From: Thermoanaerobaculales bacterium
GTDB taxonomy: Bacteria; Acidobacteriota; Thermoanaerobaculia; Thermoanaerobaculales; Sulfomarinibacteraceae
Assembly (NCBI GenBank): GCA_035358815.1
Contig: DAOPQC010000004.1
Span: 62,001 to 126,000, forward strand
DNA: 64,000 nt
Reading direction: 5' to 3'
Translations under genes and position numbers: made by a program
The notes under the pieces: generated by a model
Databases searched by the model: none
Seen by the model: the letters and a program-made list of their open reading frames with translations, nothing else
Told to the model about the DNA's origin: nothing
In this document: positions 16,247 through 25,416 of the stretch, piece after piece
Layout of the letters: every line of letters begins with the position of its first letter
How positions within the stretch are numbered: position 1 is the first letter of the stretch

Positions 16247-16270
16247 ACCGCCCCGGTCTCCCGGGGCGGT
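16247..16270 (-). terminator. Terminator downstream of the subtilase gene
   Basis: ACCGCCCCGG/CCGGGGCGGT stem (16247-16256 and 16261-16270). On the minus strand it is followed by TTTCTTG. Confidence 0.75.
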
Positions 16271-16291
16271 CGGTTGGCTCGCCTGTTCGTC

Positions 16292-16347
16292 CTCGGATCC
16301 GGGCGCGGAAGCGGGGCCTATCCCCTAACCACTATCCCCTGACTCCT
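16292..16347. repeat. Composite intergenic repeat, copy 6
   Basis: GGATCCGGGCGCGGAAGCGG is followed by GGCCTATCCCCTAACCACTA and TCCCCTGACTCC, ending 4 bp before the stop codon of the subtilase gene. Same placement as 13537-13580 relative to its gene. Confidence 0.6.
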
Positions 16348-16351
16348 TCCT

Positions 16352-19234
16352 CTAAGGCACGGTCACGCTCCAGCCACTGGTGTCGCCGGACTCGAAGCCG
16401 TCCGCGAAGGGCAGCGAGCTACCGGTCGTGAACGAGAACGCGATCGAGGTTGCCCCGGTCCCGCACAGGTTCTCCGAGCTCACCCGCCAGTGGTAGGTGG
16501 TGACCGCGTCGAGGTTGGCCCCCGGCGTGAAGCTGGTCCCCACGATCCCGGTCTCGGCGATCGCCGGGCTGCCGAACGCCGGGTCGTCGTCGACCTCCAG
16601 CGCGTAGCTGTCGGCGCCGGTCACCGCGGTCCACTCGAAGTCCGGCCGCAGCGGCTGGTCGGTCGACCCGTCGGCCGGTGCGACCAGGGTCGGCGGTCCC
16701 GCCACGCCCGCGACCACCTCGAGGACCACTTCCACGTCGTGGCCGCCGCTTCCGGAGGCGGTGCCGCTGATGATGATGGCGTAGCTGCCGGCGGCCGCGC
16801 CGCCGGTGCTGCCGACCGTCAGCAGGCTGGTCCCGGGCGGCGTCACCGGGTTGGGTGTGAAGCTGGCGGTCGTGCCGGCAGGGTGGCCATTGGCCGCCAT
16901 CGTGACCGGGTTGACGAAGCCGCCGATGGCGCCGACGTTGACCGTGTACTGGGCGTCGCTGCCGGCGCAGATGCCGGCGCTGTCGGGCGTCGCCTGGAGG
17001 TAGAAGTCTGGCTGCAGCTCGCAGTTGGTGCAGACCAGCGCGAAGTCCTGGTCGGTGGTGTCGCCGTTGTAGGGGATGCCATCGCCGACGATGGCGGTGG
17101 CGTCGATGGTGATGATCACCGAGCTCCCGGGCGTCTGGACGTAGACGTTCTCCAGGTTGTTGAGGGCGTCGGCACCGCCGCCGGTGGTCGACCAGCCGCC
17201 GGAGAACACGTTGCCCAGGTAGGTGTCGCCACCGGTCGCCACGGTCAGGTCGAGGTTGTTGACCAGCGCCGGGTTGGCGCCGATCGCCCCTGGGCGGTCC
17301 GTCCACGCCAGGGTCACCTTGAGCGGCTGCCCCGGGTCGGGAACGCCGGCTGCGATCACGATCTGCCCGCCGGTGTCGCCGAAGATGTCGGTCTGGTCCC
17401 AGTACTCGCGCGGCACACCGGGGCTCACGAGCTTGGTGACGTTGGCCCGGCCCCAGCCCTCGCTGTTGTTCGGGATGTTGGCGGAGGCCATGTCGACCGC
17501 GCTGTTGACGAGCAGCGCCTTGACCATCGCCGGGGAGGGATCGGCGCCGCCGTTGAAGGTGCGCCACCACTCGGCGGCGATCGCGACCACGCCCGAGGCG
17601 TGGGGCGCGGCCATGCTGGTGCCGCTGGCGTAGGCGTAGAGATTGCTCGTGCCCGCGATCAGGGTCGAGCCCGGGAAGCCGAGGTCGTTGCGCGCCGAGG
17701 CGATCTGGCTGCCGGGCGCCGCGATCGTCGGCAGCCAGCGGCCATCCACTGCCGGGCCACGGCTCGAGTAGGAGGCGATGGCGTCGATGTTGCCGATCCG
17801 GTAGTTCTGGGAGGCCCCGATGGTGATCAGGTTCTTGGCCTGCTTGGGCGGGCCCATGGTGCCGGCGCCCGGTCCCTCGTTGCCGGCCGAGAAGACCTCG
17901 ATGAAGGGCTCGGCCACGCTTCCGGTGTCGAAGAGGCCGTCGCGGACCATGAAGTCGTGGAGCCGCTCGTAGCTCGTGTAGCCGGGCGGCAGGTCGTAGC
18001 CCCACGAGCTGTTGCCGCCGATCGCGCTGCCGAGCAGCGCCCGCTTGCTGTACTCCTGGTCGGGGAAGCCCGAGGTGGAGGACAGCGGGTTCATGGCGAA
18101 GATGCTGTAGCCGGGCGCGACCCCGAGGCCGTAGACGAAGCCCTGCGGGTCGGTGTAGGCGCCCGAGCCGTCGCCGCCGATGATCCCGGTGACGTGGGTG
18201 CCGTGGCCCTCGTTCGGGCAGTCCGAGCCCGGCTGGCCGGCGTAGGAGCAGGCGCCGGGGAAGTCGTAGCCGCCAGCGATGTGGCCGCTGAGGTCGGGGT
18301 GGTCCCAGTCGACGCCGCTGTCGATGGTCGCCCAGATGACGCCGCTGCCGTCGAAGCCGAGGCTGGTGAGGTGGGCGAGGTAGCCGACGAACGGCACGCC
18401 GCCGACGTAGTTTCCGGCCACGATCTGGTCCGACATCTCGTCGTCCAAGACCGGCTTCGGGCTGGCATAGCCGAGCCACAGCACCGGGCCCATCCGGGCG
18501 ATGTCGTGGAGGCGGTCGGCGCCGACCTCGATGGTCGCGTTAAAGAAGGTCCGGTCCGGCTGCGCCGGCCCGAGCCGCAGCACCACGGCGCCGAGGGCCT
18601 CGAGCCCGGCGACGGCGTCGTCGAGCCCGCCGTCGTCGTAGAGCATCACGTCGACGTTGCGGATCGTCCCGCTGCGGCCCTCGAGGCTCGAGCCGAGCCG
18701 GTACGCCGGGTGGAAGGCGCCCTGCCAGCGCACGAACGGCAGCGTCTCGAGCCCGGCCATCGTCGCCGGGTCGCTCCACACCAGGTAGGCGTTGTGCGGG
18801 TAGTACTCGAGCAGGCGGACCCCGGAGGCTGCCAGCGCGGCGATCCACTCGTCGCGCACCGGTCCGATCAGCTGCACCAGCTGGAGGCCCGGCCGGTCGC
18901 CGCTCGCGCGCAGGCCGTCGGGGATAGCGGGCTCGCCGTCCGTGACCGGGTCGAAGCGGAAGCCCTGGACCTGGACAGTCATGGCGCCCGCGACCTCGGT
19001 GTGGGGGATCCCGGCCGCCTCGATCCGGGCGAGCGCGGCGTCGTCCACGACCAGCCAGCGGAAGCTGCCGTAGTCGAGGTCATGGAGCGGCTGGAGGCCG
19101 AGCCCGTACACCGCCTCGGCCTCACCGGCTGGGATGCGCAGAGCGTGGCTGCCGGCCGTAGCTGACACCGCTGCGGCAACGACGGCCGCGAAGGTCAGGC
19201 ACAGCTTCCAGATGGCGCGATCGGTTTTGATCAT
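16352..19234 (-). CDS. Secreted S8 subtilase with Ig-like and Fn3-like domains and a DGFESGD tail
   Basis: Extracellular serine protease of 960 residues. It has a signal peptide (about 8-28), then a 240-residue propeptide-like region. The peptidase domain carries Asp305 (TIDSGVDWDHPDL), His344 (GHGTHVTG), oxyanion Asn452 (SAGNEG) and Ser540 (ASGTSMAAPHASG). A beta domain (about 620-760) follows. Then come the same Ig-like and Fn3-like modules and FADGFESGDTSGWSVTVP tail as in the neighbour at 13584, evidence of module duplication. The start at 19234 has GGAGGTGGAG upstream. The 286 bp between it and the SOD gene show nothing further. Substrate unknown; the catalytic set is complete. Confidence 0.93.
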   Translation of the reverse strand: MIKTDRAIWKLCLTFAAVVAAAVSATAGSHALRIPAGEAEAVYGLGLQPLHDLDYGSFRWLVVDDAALARIEAAGIPHTEVAGAMTVQVQGFRFDPVTDGEPAIPDGLRASGDRPGLQLVQLIGPVRDEWIAALAASGVRLLEYYPHNAYLVWSDPATMAGLETLPFVRWQGAFHPAYRLGSSLEGRSGTIRNVDVMLYDDGGLDDAVAGLEALGAVVLRLGPAQPDRTFFNATIEVGADRLHDIARMGPVLWLGYASPKPVLDDEMSDQIVAGNYVGGVPFVGYLAHLTSLGFDGSGVIWATIDSGVDWDHPDLSGHIAGGYDFPGACSYAGQPGSDCPNEGHGTHVTGIIGGDGSGAYTDPQGFVYGLGVAPGYSIFAMNPLSSTSGFPDQEYSKRALLGSAIGGNSSWGYDLPPGYTSYERLHDFMVRDGLFDTGSVAEPFIEVFSAGNEGPGAGTMGPPKQAKNLITIGASQNYRIGNIDAIASYSSRGPAVDGRWLPTIAAPGSQIASARNDLGFPGSTLIAGTSNLYAYASGTSMAAPHASGVVAIAAEWWRTFNGGADPSPAMVKALLVNSAVDMASANIPNNSEGWGRANVTKLVSPGVPREYWDQTDIFGDTGGQIVIAAGVPDPGQPLKVTLAWTDRPGAIGANPALVNNLDLTVATGGDTYLGNVFSGGWSTTGGGADALNNLENVYVQTPGSSVIITIDATAIVGDGIPYNGDTTDQDFALVCTNCELQPDFYLQATPDSAGICAGSDAQYTVNVGAIGGFVNPVTMAANGHPAGTTASFTPNPVTPPGTSLLTVGSTGGAAAGSYAIIISGTASGSGGHDVEVVLEVVAGVAGPPTLVAPADGSTDQPLRPDFEWTAVTGADSYALEVDDDPAFGSPAIAETGIVGTSFTPGANLDAVTTYHWRVSSENLCGTGATSIAFSFTTGSSLPFADGFESGDTSGWSVTVP

Positions 19235-19520
19235 GTTGTCTCCACCTCCATGGAGGGCGGCACGCAGGTCCGCTGGGACGGGATGCCGTCGCGATCTTAT
19301 CCGAACCGGGGCGGCAGCGACAGGCCGCGGCCGGGCCGCCGCGGTTCGTGCCGGCACCGGGAGGCCTTGCCTCGTGATGGGCGTCAGAGGAGCGCCGCAG
19401 CGGCCCCCGCCTCGACCGCCGCGGCCGGCCAGCGCCTGCAAGCCCGACGCGCGGCGTCTGCCGGCTGTCCCCCCGGTTCCGGGCGAGGGCTCCGGCGCAG
19501 CCGGCAACTGACGTCGGCGC

Positions 19521-20102
19521 TCAGCCGGCGAGCCTGGCGGTGACGAACCGCCAGTCGACCAGCTTCCAGAACGCCTCGACGTAGCGCGCCCGGGCGTTGC
19601 GGTAGTCAATGTAGTAGGCGTGCTCCCAGACGTCGCAGGTCAGCAGCGGGGTGTCGCCGAACCGCAGTGGAGTGTCGGCGTTGGCCGTCGAGGTGACGGC
19701 GAGGGAGCCGTCGGCGCGCCGCACGAGCCACGCCCAGCCCGAGCCGAAGTGGCCGACCGCCGCCGCGGTGAAGCGCTTGGTGAAGTCGTCGAAGGAGCCG
19801 AAGCCGTCGGCGATCCGCTGCGCCAACTCGCCGTGCGGGGTGCCCCCTCCGGTCGGGCTCAGGCAGCTCCAGTAGAAGCTGTGGTTCCAGACCTGGGCGG
19901 CGTTGTTGAAGATGGCGCCGTCCGCGCCGCGCACGATCTCCTCGAGCGACCGCGCCGCCCAGTCGGTGCCCTCGCTGAGCCGGTTGAGGTTGTCGACGTA
20001 GGCGCGGTGGTGCTTGCCGTAGTGGTACTCGATGGTCTCGGGCGAGATGACTGGGGTCAGGGCGTCCTGGGCGTAGGGCAGGGCAGAAAGCGTGAAGGTC
20101 AT
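19521..20102 (-). CDS. Superoxide dismutase (Fe/Mn family)
   Basis: Detoxifies superoxide to H2O2 and O2. 193 residues, normal length, no signal peptide, so cytosolic. Metal ligands are His27 (HYGKHHRAY), His74 (WNHSFYW), Asp157 and His161 (CDVWEHAYY). NNAAQVWNHSFYW is the Fe-type form of the second-ligand motif, but metal choice is not certain from sequence. The ATG at 20102 has GGGAGGA upstream, and TACAAT (complement of 20136-20141) is a likely -10 box. Single gene. Confidence 0.96.
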   Translation of the reverse strand: MTFTLSALPYAQDALTPVISPETIEYHYGKHHRAYVDNLNRLSEGTDWAARSLEEIVRGADGAIFNNAAQVWNHSFYWSCLSPTGGGTPHGELAQRIADGFGSFDDFTKRFTAAAVGHFGSGWAWLVRRADGSLAVTSTANADTPLRFGDTPLLTCDVWEHAYYIDYRNARARYVEAFWKLVDWRFVTARLAG

Positions 20103-20193
20103 GGTCGAATCCTCCCTCGCGGCTGGATGGTCGCCATTGTACGGCCGTGGCGGGGCCGCCGTCGAGCCGCGGGAAAGCGCCTCGCGCCGCGGA

Positions 20194-20376
20194 TCAGCCT
20201 TCGCGGCGCGCGGGCCTGCCGGCGCGCCGCGGCAGCCTCCCCGCCTCCTTCAGGGCCCGCCGCAGGAGAAACTCGACCTGCGCGTTGACGCTGCGCAGGT
20301 CGTCCTTGGCCCACCGCCGCAGGGCGTCGAGCACCGCGGGATCGGTCCGCAGCAGGAACGCGCCGCGCTCGCTCAC
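20194..20376 (-). CDS. Small ribbon-helix-helix (Arc-type) DNA-binding protein
   Basis: 60 residues. The first 42 (GAFLLRTDPAVLDALRRWAK, then RSVNAQVEFLLRRALKEAG) match the ribbon-helix-helix fold of Arc/TraY-type repressors, with a beta strand at 6-10 and the second helix after the RSVNAQ turn. A basic tail follows (RRAGRPARREG). The start is GTG at 20376, overlapping the SPFH stop as GTGA, so it is translationally coupled. Pairing of an SPFH gene with an Arc-type gene is, to my knowledge, recurrent. It is a candidate repressor of its own operon through the palindrome at 21359-21370. Confidence 0.82.
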   Translation of the reverse strand: MSERGAFLLRTDPAVLDALRRWAKDDLRSVNAQVEFLLRRALKEAGRLPRRAGRPARREG

Positions 20377-21332
20377 GTGTAGAGCGTGCCGGTGTTGACG
20401 ACGGGCTGGGTGTGGCGATCGCTGCACAGCACCACCAGCAGGTTCGACACCATGGCCGCGCGCCGCTCGTCGTCGAGCTCGACCACGTTGTCCTTGGCCA
20501 GGTGATCGAGCGCCATCTGGACCATCCCGACCGCGCCCTCGACGATCTTGGTGCGGGCCGCGACCACCGCCTGCGCCTGCTGCCGCTGCAGCATCGCCGC
20601 CGCGATCTCCGGCGCATAGGCGAGGTGGCTGATGCGGGCCTCGATCACCTCGACCCCGGCTTTGTCCAGCCGCTCCTGGATGTCCTGCTTGAGCTGGCCG
20701 CAGATCTCCTGCGTGCTGCCGCGCAGCGACATCTGGTGGTCCTCGCTGTCGTAGGGGTAGCGGGTGGCCAGGTTGCGCAGCGCGGCCTCGCTCTGGACCT
20801 CCACGAAGTCCTCGTAGTCGTCGACCTCGAACAGCGCGTGGGCGGTGTTGACGACGCGCCAGACGACGACTGCCGAGATCTCGATCGGGTTGCCGTCGCG
20901 GTCGTTGACCTTGGACGGGCGGCCGTGGGTGCGGGTGCGTGCCTGCACGACCTTGCCCTGGGCGTCCTTCTGCTCCGGGGTCGGGATCGAGCCGGTCTCG
21001 AAGTTGCGCACCCGCAGGGAGATCTTCTTCTTCGAGAAGAACGGGTTGACCCAGAAGAAGCCGGAAGAGAGAACCGAGCCCTTGTACTTTCCGAACAGCA
21101 GCAGCACCCGCGCCTGGTTGGGTGCGATCGCCATGAACCCGAACAGCGACAGCACGGCGAGCAGCAGCAGCCCGATCGCGGCCGCGAGCTGGAGCCCGTA
21201 CTGGGCGGTGCCGTACCGGTCGAGGCCGAGGATAGCGCCGACGAACAGCCACGGCGCGGCGATGAACAGAGCGAGCGTGACGAGCAGCGGCCCCCAGCCG
21301 CTGATCGGACGATAGGTCTTTTCCGCAGTCAT
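20373..21332 (-). CDS. SPFH/Band 7 family membrane protein
   Basis: 319 residues. Two N-terminal hydrophobic helices (about 13-33 and 47-72) are followed by an SPFH domain (about 80-250) with NFETGSI, DRDGNPIEISAVVVWRV and the RISHLAYAPEIAAAMLQRQQAQ coiled segment typical of stomatin/flotillin-like proteins that form membrane microdomain scaffolds. The ATG at 21332 has GGGAGG 7 nt upstream and a near-consensus promoter. It is first in a two-gene operon with the ribbon-helix-helix protein. Molecular role unknown. Confidence 0.9.
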   Translation of the reverse strand: MTAEKTYRPISGWGPLLVTLALFIAAPWLFVGAILGLDRYGTAQYGLQLAAAIGLLLLAVLSLFGFMAIAPNQARVLLLFGKYKGSVLSSGFFWVNPFFSKKKISLRVRNFETGSIPTPEQKDAQGKVVQARTRTHGRPSKVNDRDGNPIEISAVVVWRVVNTAHALFEVDDYEDFVEVQSEAALRNLATRYPYDSEDHQMSLRGSTQEICGQLKQDIQERLDKAGVEVIEARISHLAYAPEIAAAMLQRQQAQAVVAARTKIVEGAVGMVQMALDHLAKDNVVELDDERRAAMVSNLLVVLCSDRHTQPVVNTGTLYT

Positions 21333-21358
21333 TTGAAACCTCCCGTAGAAGCTACCAA

Positions 21359-21388
21359 AGTGATATCACTACGAAAGCAAGCTGTCAA
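21359..21388 (-). promoter_or_regulatory. Promoter with palindromic operator for the SPFH-RHH operon
   Basis: On the minus strand, TTGACA (21383-21388), a 17-nt spacer and TATCAC (21360-21365). The perfect 12-bp palindrome AGTGATATCACT (21359-21370) covers the -10 box, a natural binding site for a dimeric repressor. The downstream Arc-type protein is the obvious candidate, by inference. Confidence 0.7.
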
Positions 21389-21422
21389 GAGCTTTCACCG
21401 GGGAATCCGGGCTCGCTCCTGC

Positions 21423-23348
21423 TCAGCCGCCGGCCATCATCCGGCGGATTTGCTGGACGCGCTGCCCGGACCGGCCGCCGAAGTGGACCGGGTCGATCTC
21501 GCCCGCGCGCGTGTACAGCGCGATCGCCTCATCGGGCCGGCCCTGCATGAGCCTCAGGTCGCCGCGCGCGAACGGCACGGCCCCGTTGTCGGGCTCGAGG
21601 GCCGCCGCCTGGTCGAGCGCCTGCTCGGCCTCGGCAAAGCGGTTCTGCAGCATCAGGGCGTTGGCGAGAAGGGCCAGGCCGACCGCGTCCGGCCGGATCT
21701 CGGTGCGGGCGCGGAAGGCCAGCTCGGCCTCGGCGTAGCGGCCACGGGCGAGGTGGACCTGGCCGAGCATGCTCAGGGCCGCGCGGTCGCGGGGCGACCT
21801 CGCCAGCAGCGCCTGAAGATCGGACTCCGCCTGCTCGATCCGGCCGGCGGCGAGGGCCTGCCTGGCGTCGCGGAGGAGGTGCATGAGGGGCAGCATGTCC
21901 TTGGGATCGGGCGCCTCGGCGAGGGACCTCTCCGGCGGCTCCTCGGTGAGGTAGCCGAGCGCTTCGAGGTTGGCCCTGGTCTCGGCGTCCATCGGCTGGG
22001 CCGCGGCAACCACCTCCTGCGGGCCCGGTTTGCCGGCCAGGTAGGCATCGAGGAAGCGGTCGAGCTCGCGCGCACCGTCGGGCAGGGTCGAGGCGCCGGC
22101 GAGCAGGTTGTGGACCTCCCTCGGGTCGGCGCGCAGGTCGTAGTACTCGGACCGCGGCGCCCGGATCAGCTTGTCGCCGGCCCGGCAGGCCCCGACCAGC
22201 GGTGCCCATCCCCGCGAGATGTAGGTGTCCATGGTCTCCAGGTAGACGATCCGGTCCGGCCCGCCCGCCGGCCCGCACAGGCTGCGGCCGTCGGCCGCCA
22301 CCGCGGCTTCCGGGTCGTCGATGCCGAGCAGGTCGAGGACTGTCGGCAGGAGGTCGACGAGGGAGACCGCGCCGCCGTCGACGACCACACCCTCGCCGGC
22401 GGCTCCGGGCGCCGCCACGATGAACGGCACCTTGACCGCCCCCTGGTAGATGGTGGCCGCGTGGAAGACCTCGTCGTGCTCGCCCCGGCTCTCGCCGTGG
22501 TCGCCGGCCGCGACGACGATCGACCGCGATGCCGCTCCGGCCGCCTCCAGCCCGTCGAGCAGGCGCCCGATCTCGGCGTCCATGGCGGCGATCTCGCCGA
22601 GGTAGGGATCGCCCGGGAAGCGTTGCGCGAGCTCGGGCGGCGGCTCGTACGGGGCGTGAGGGTCGAAGTAATGCACCCACAGGAAGAACGGGCGGCCGGC
22701 GGCTCTCGCGCGCAGCCACCGCAGCGCCGCCTCGGTCACCGACCGCGCGCTGCGCTCGGGGTGGCCTCCGGTGTGCGAGGCCGGCGCGCGCTCGGCCGTG
22801 AAGTCGTAGACCTCGAACCCCTGGTCGAGCCCGAACCGCGCGTCGAGCACGAAGCAGGAGACGAAGGCCGCAGTCGTGTAGCCGTGCTCGCGCAGGATCT
22901 CGGCCGCGGTGCGCGCGTCCCCCGGAAGACGGAACTCGCCGTTGGCCCGCACGCCGTGGCCTGGCGGGTAGACCCCGGTCAGGATCGTGGCGTGCGACGG
23001 CAGCGTCATCGGCACCGGCGTGTAGGCGTGGTCGAAGCGCACGCCGCGGGCGGCGAGCCGGTCCAGATTCGGGGTCGCTCCGGCGCCGTGGCCGTAGCAG
23101 CCGAGGTGGTCAGCCCGGGTGGTGTCGAGGGTGATCAGGAGCAGGTTGTAGCCGGCGGCTGCCCCGGCGGGCAGCGGCGCGGGCCTCGCCGTCTCGGCCG
23201 CTGCGGGTCGGGGCGCGGCGGCATCGCCCGGCGCCTCGGCGGCGCGCGGGCCGCATCCCACGGCCCCCGCCATCGCAGCCAGCGCGGCCGCGGCCCGCAG
23301 GCCGGCGCGGAGCCCGACGGTCGCGGCAGTCCCGGATCCCAATCTCAC
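21423..23348 (-). CDS. Sulfatase-like phosphoesterase-fold lipoprotein with TPR repeats
   Basis: 641 residues. A signal region (about 12-31) precedes Cys32 in AVGCGP, a plausible lipobox. The alkaline-phosphatase/sulfatase-type domain (about 66-470) has LLLITLDTTRADHLGCYG and GDHGESRGEHDEVFH metal motifs. The sulfatase signature position reads TLPSHATILTG, so the nucleophile is Thr115 and not Cys/Ser, and Arg is replaced by His119. TPR units occupy about 500-640. The GTG at 23348 lies 6 nt after TATGCT (complement of 23355-23360); longer starts at 23393 or 23405 exist. Divergent from the efflux operon. Substrate unknown. Confidence 0.8.
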   Translation of the reverse strand: MRLGSGTAATVGLRAGLRAAAALAAMAGAVGCGPRAAEAPGDAAAPRPAAAETARPAPLPAGAAAGYNLLLITLDTTRADHLGCYGHGAGATPNLDRLAARGVRFDHAYTPVPMTLPSHATILTGVYPPGHGVRANGEFRLPGDARTAAEILREHGYTTAAFVSCFVLDARFGLDQGFEVYDFTAERAPASHTGGHPERSARSVTEAALRWLRARAAGRPFFLWVHYFDPHAPYEPPPELAQRFPGDPYLGEIAAMDAEIGRLLDGLEAAGAASRSIVVAAGDHGESRGEHDEVFHAATIYQGAVKVPFIVAAPGAAGEGVVVDGGAVSLVDLLPTVLDLLGIDDPEAAVAADGRSLCGPAGGPDRIVYLETMDTYISRGWAPLVGACRAGDKLIRAPRSEYYDLRADPREVHNLLAGASTLPDGARELDRFLDAYLAGKPGPQEVVAAAQPMDAETRANLEALGYLTEEPPERSLAEAPDPKDMLPLMHLLRDARQALAAGRIEQAESDLQALLARSPRDRAALSMLGQVHLARGRYAEAELAFRARTEIRPDAVGLALLANALMLQNRFAEAEQALDQAAALEPDNGAVPFARGDLRLMQGRPDEAIALYTRAGEIDPVHFGGRSGQRVQQIRRMMAGG

Positions 23349-23391
23349 CAGGCCAGCATAGCGAAGTCGGAGCACGGTAGAATCTCCAGTC

Positions 23392-24699
23392 ATGGCGATA
23401 CCCACCGTCCTCCGCCGGCTGATCTGGTTGCTCCTGCTCGCTCTGATCGTGGCCGCCGCCGTGGTGCTCGTCGTGCGCCGGCGTGCGGCCGTCGACGACG
23501 CAGCCTACCGCACCTCGCCGGTCGACCGCGGCGACATCACGATGACCGTCACCGCCACCGGGTCGCTGTCCGCGGTGACCACCGTCCAGGTCGGCAGCCA
23601 GGTGTCCGGGATCATCCGGGCGCTGTACGCCGACTTCAACACCGCCGTCCGCCAGGGCCAGGTCCTCGCCGAGCTCGACCCGACGCCGTTCCAGGCCCAG
23701 GTCGAGCAGCGGCGCGCGGACGTCGTCCAGGCCGAGGTGCAGCTGCGCAACGCCGAGATCGCGTTCCACCGCCAGGAGCGGCTGCTCGCCTCCGGCCTGA
23801 CCTCGCAGGCCGAGTACGACGCGGCCGAGGCCGCCGCCGACGGCGCCGAGGCGCTGGTCGGCCAGGCGCGCGCCGCGCTGACCCAGTCCGAGACCAACTT
23901 GAGCTACACGGTGATCCGGTCGCCGATCGACGGCGTGGTCGTCTCCCGGCAGTACGACGTCGGCCAGACCGTGGCCGCATCCTTCCAGGCGCCGACCCTG
24001 TTCACGATCGCGCAGGACCTGACCCGGATGCAGGCCGAGGCGGACGTCGACCAGGCCGACATCGGCCGCGTCCACGTCGGGCAGGTCGCGCGCTTCACCG
24101 TCGACGCCTACCCCGAGGACGAGTTCCGCGGCACCATCACCCAGGTTCGGCTCAACGCCACCATCAACCAGAACGTCGTGACCTACCCGGTGATCATCGA
24201 GGTCGCGAACCCGGACGGCCGGCTGCGGCCCGAGATGACCGCCGACGTCACCATCGAGGTGGCGACCGTCCACGACGTGCTGCGGGTGCCCAACGCGGCG
24301 CTGCGCTTCCGGCCGATCGAGACCGGCGAGGGTCCGGAGGCGGCCGCCGCCGCGGGCTCCCCGCGCGGCGGCGGCGCCGGCAGCCCCATGCAGGGGCCGG
24401 CCGCCGGGCCCGGCCGCGGCGGCCTCCAGGGGCAGCGCCCGCAGGGGATCGGCGAGGCGAGGCCGGGACCGGCGCTGGAGGCCGGCGGCGACGCCGAGGC
24501 CGGCCCGCTGATGCGGACCGTCTACCTTCTCGACGCGGCCGGCGAGCTCGAGCCGGTGCGCATCCGGACCGGCGTGTCCGACGGGCGTTCGACCGAGGTG
24601 ACCGGCGGCGACCTCGTGGAGGGCGATGAGGTGGTGGTCGGGCTGGCCACGGTCAAGATCAACTCCACCGGCGGCCGGCCGCCGATGCGCGGGTTCTAG
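23392..24699 (+). CDS. MacA/HlyD-type periplasmic adaptor subunit
   Basis: Membrane-fusion protein linking an inner-membrane ABC transporter to an outer-membrane channel, 435 residues. Anchor helix at about 9-28, then the barrel-sandwich half GSQVSGIIRALYADFNTAVRQG, a helical hairpin (about 100-165) and the second lipoyl half LSYTVIRSPIDGVVVSRQYDVGQTV. A beta-barrel (RMQAEADVDQADIGRVHVGQ) follows. A Gly/Ala-rich insert (about 320-370) interrupts the membrane-proximal domain. The ATG is 8 nt after TAGAAT (23378-23383), so it may be leaderless. It is first of three genes, with the ATPase and permease directly following. Confidence 0.92.
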   Translation: MAIPTVLRRLIWLLLLALIVAAAVVLVVRRRAAVDDAAYRTSPVDRGDITMTVTATGSLSAVTTVQVGSQVSGIIRALYADFNTAVRQGQVLAELDPTPFQAQVEQRRADVVQAEVQLRNAEIAFHRQERLLASGLTSQAEYDAAEAAADGAEALVGQARAALTQSETNLSYTVIRSPIDGVVVSRQYDVGQTVAASFQAPTLFTIAQDLTRMQAEADVDQADIGRVHVGQVARFTVDAYPEDEFRGTITQVRLNATINQNVVTYPVIIEVANPDGRLRPEMTADVTIEVATVHDVLRVPNAALRFRPIETGEGPEAAAAAGSPRGGGAGSPMQGPAAGPGRGGLQGQRPQGIGEARPGPALEAGGDAEAGPLMRTVYLLDAAGELEPVRIRTGVSDGRSTEVTGGDLVEGDEVVVGLATVKINSTGGRPPMRGF

Positions 24700-25412
<713 letters not shown>

Positions 25413-25416
<4 letters not shown>

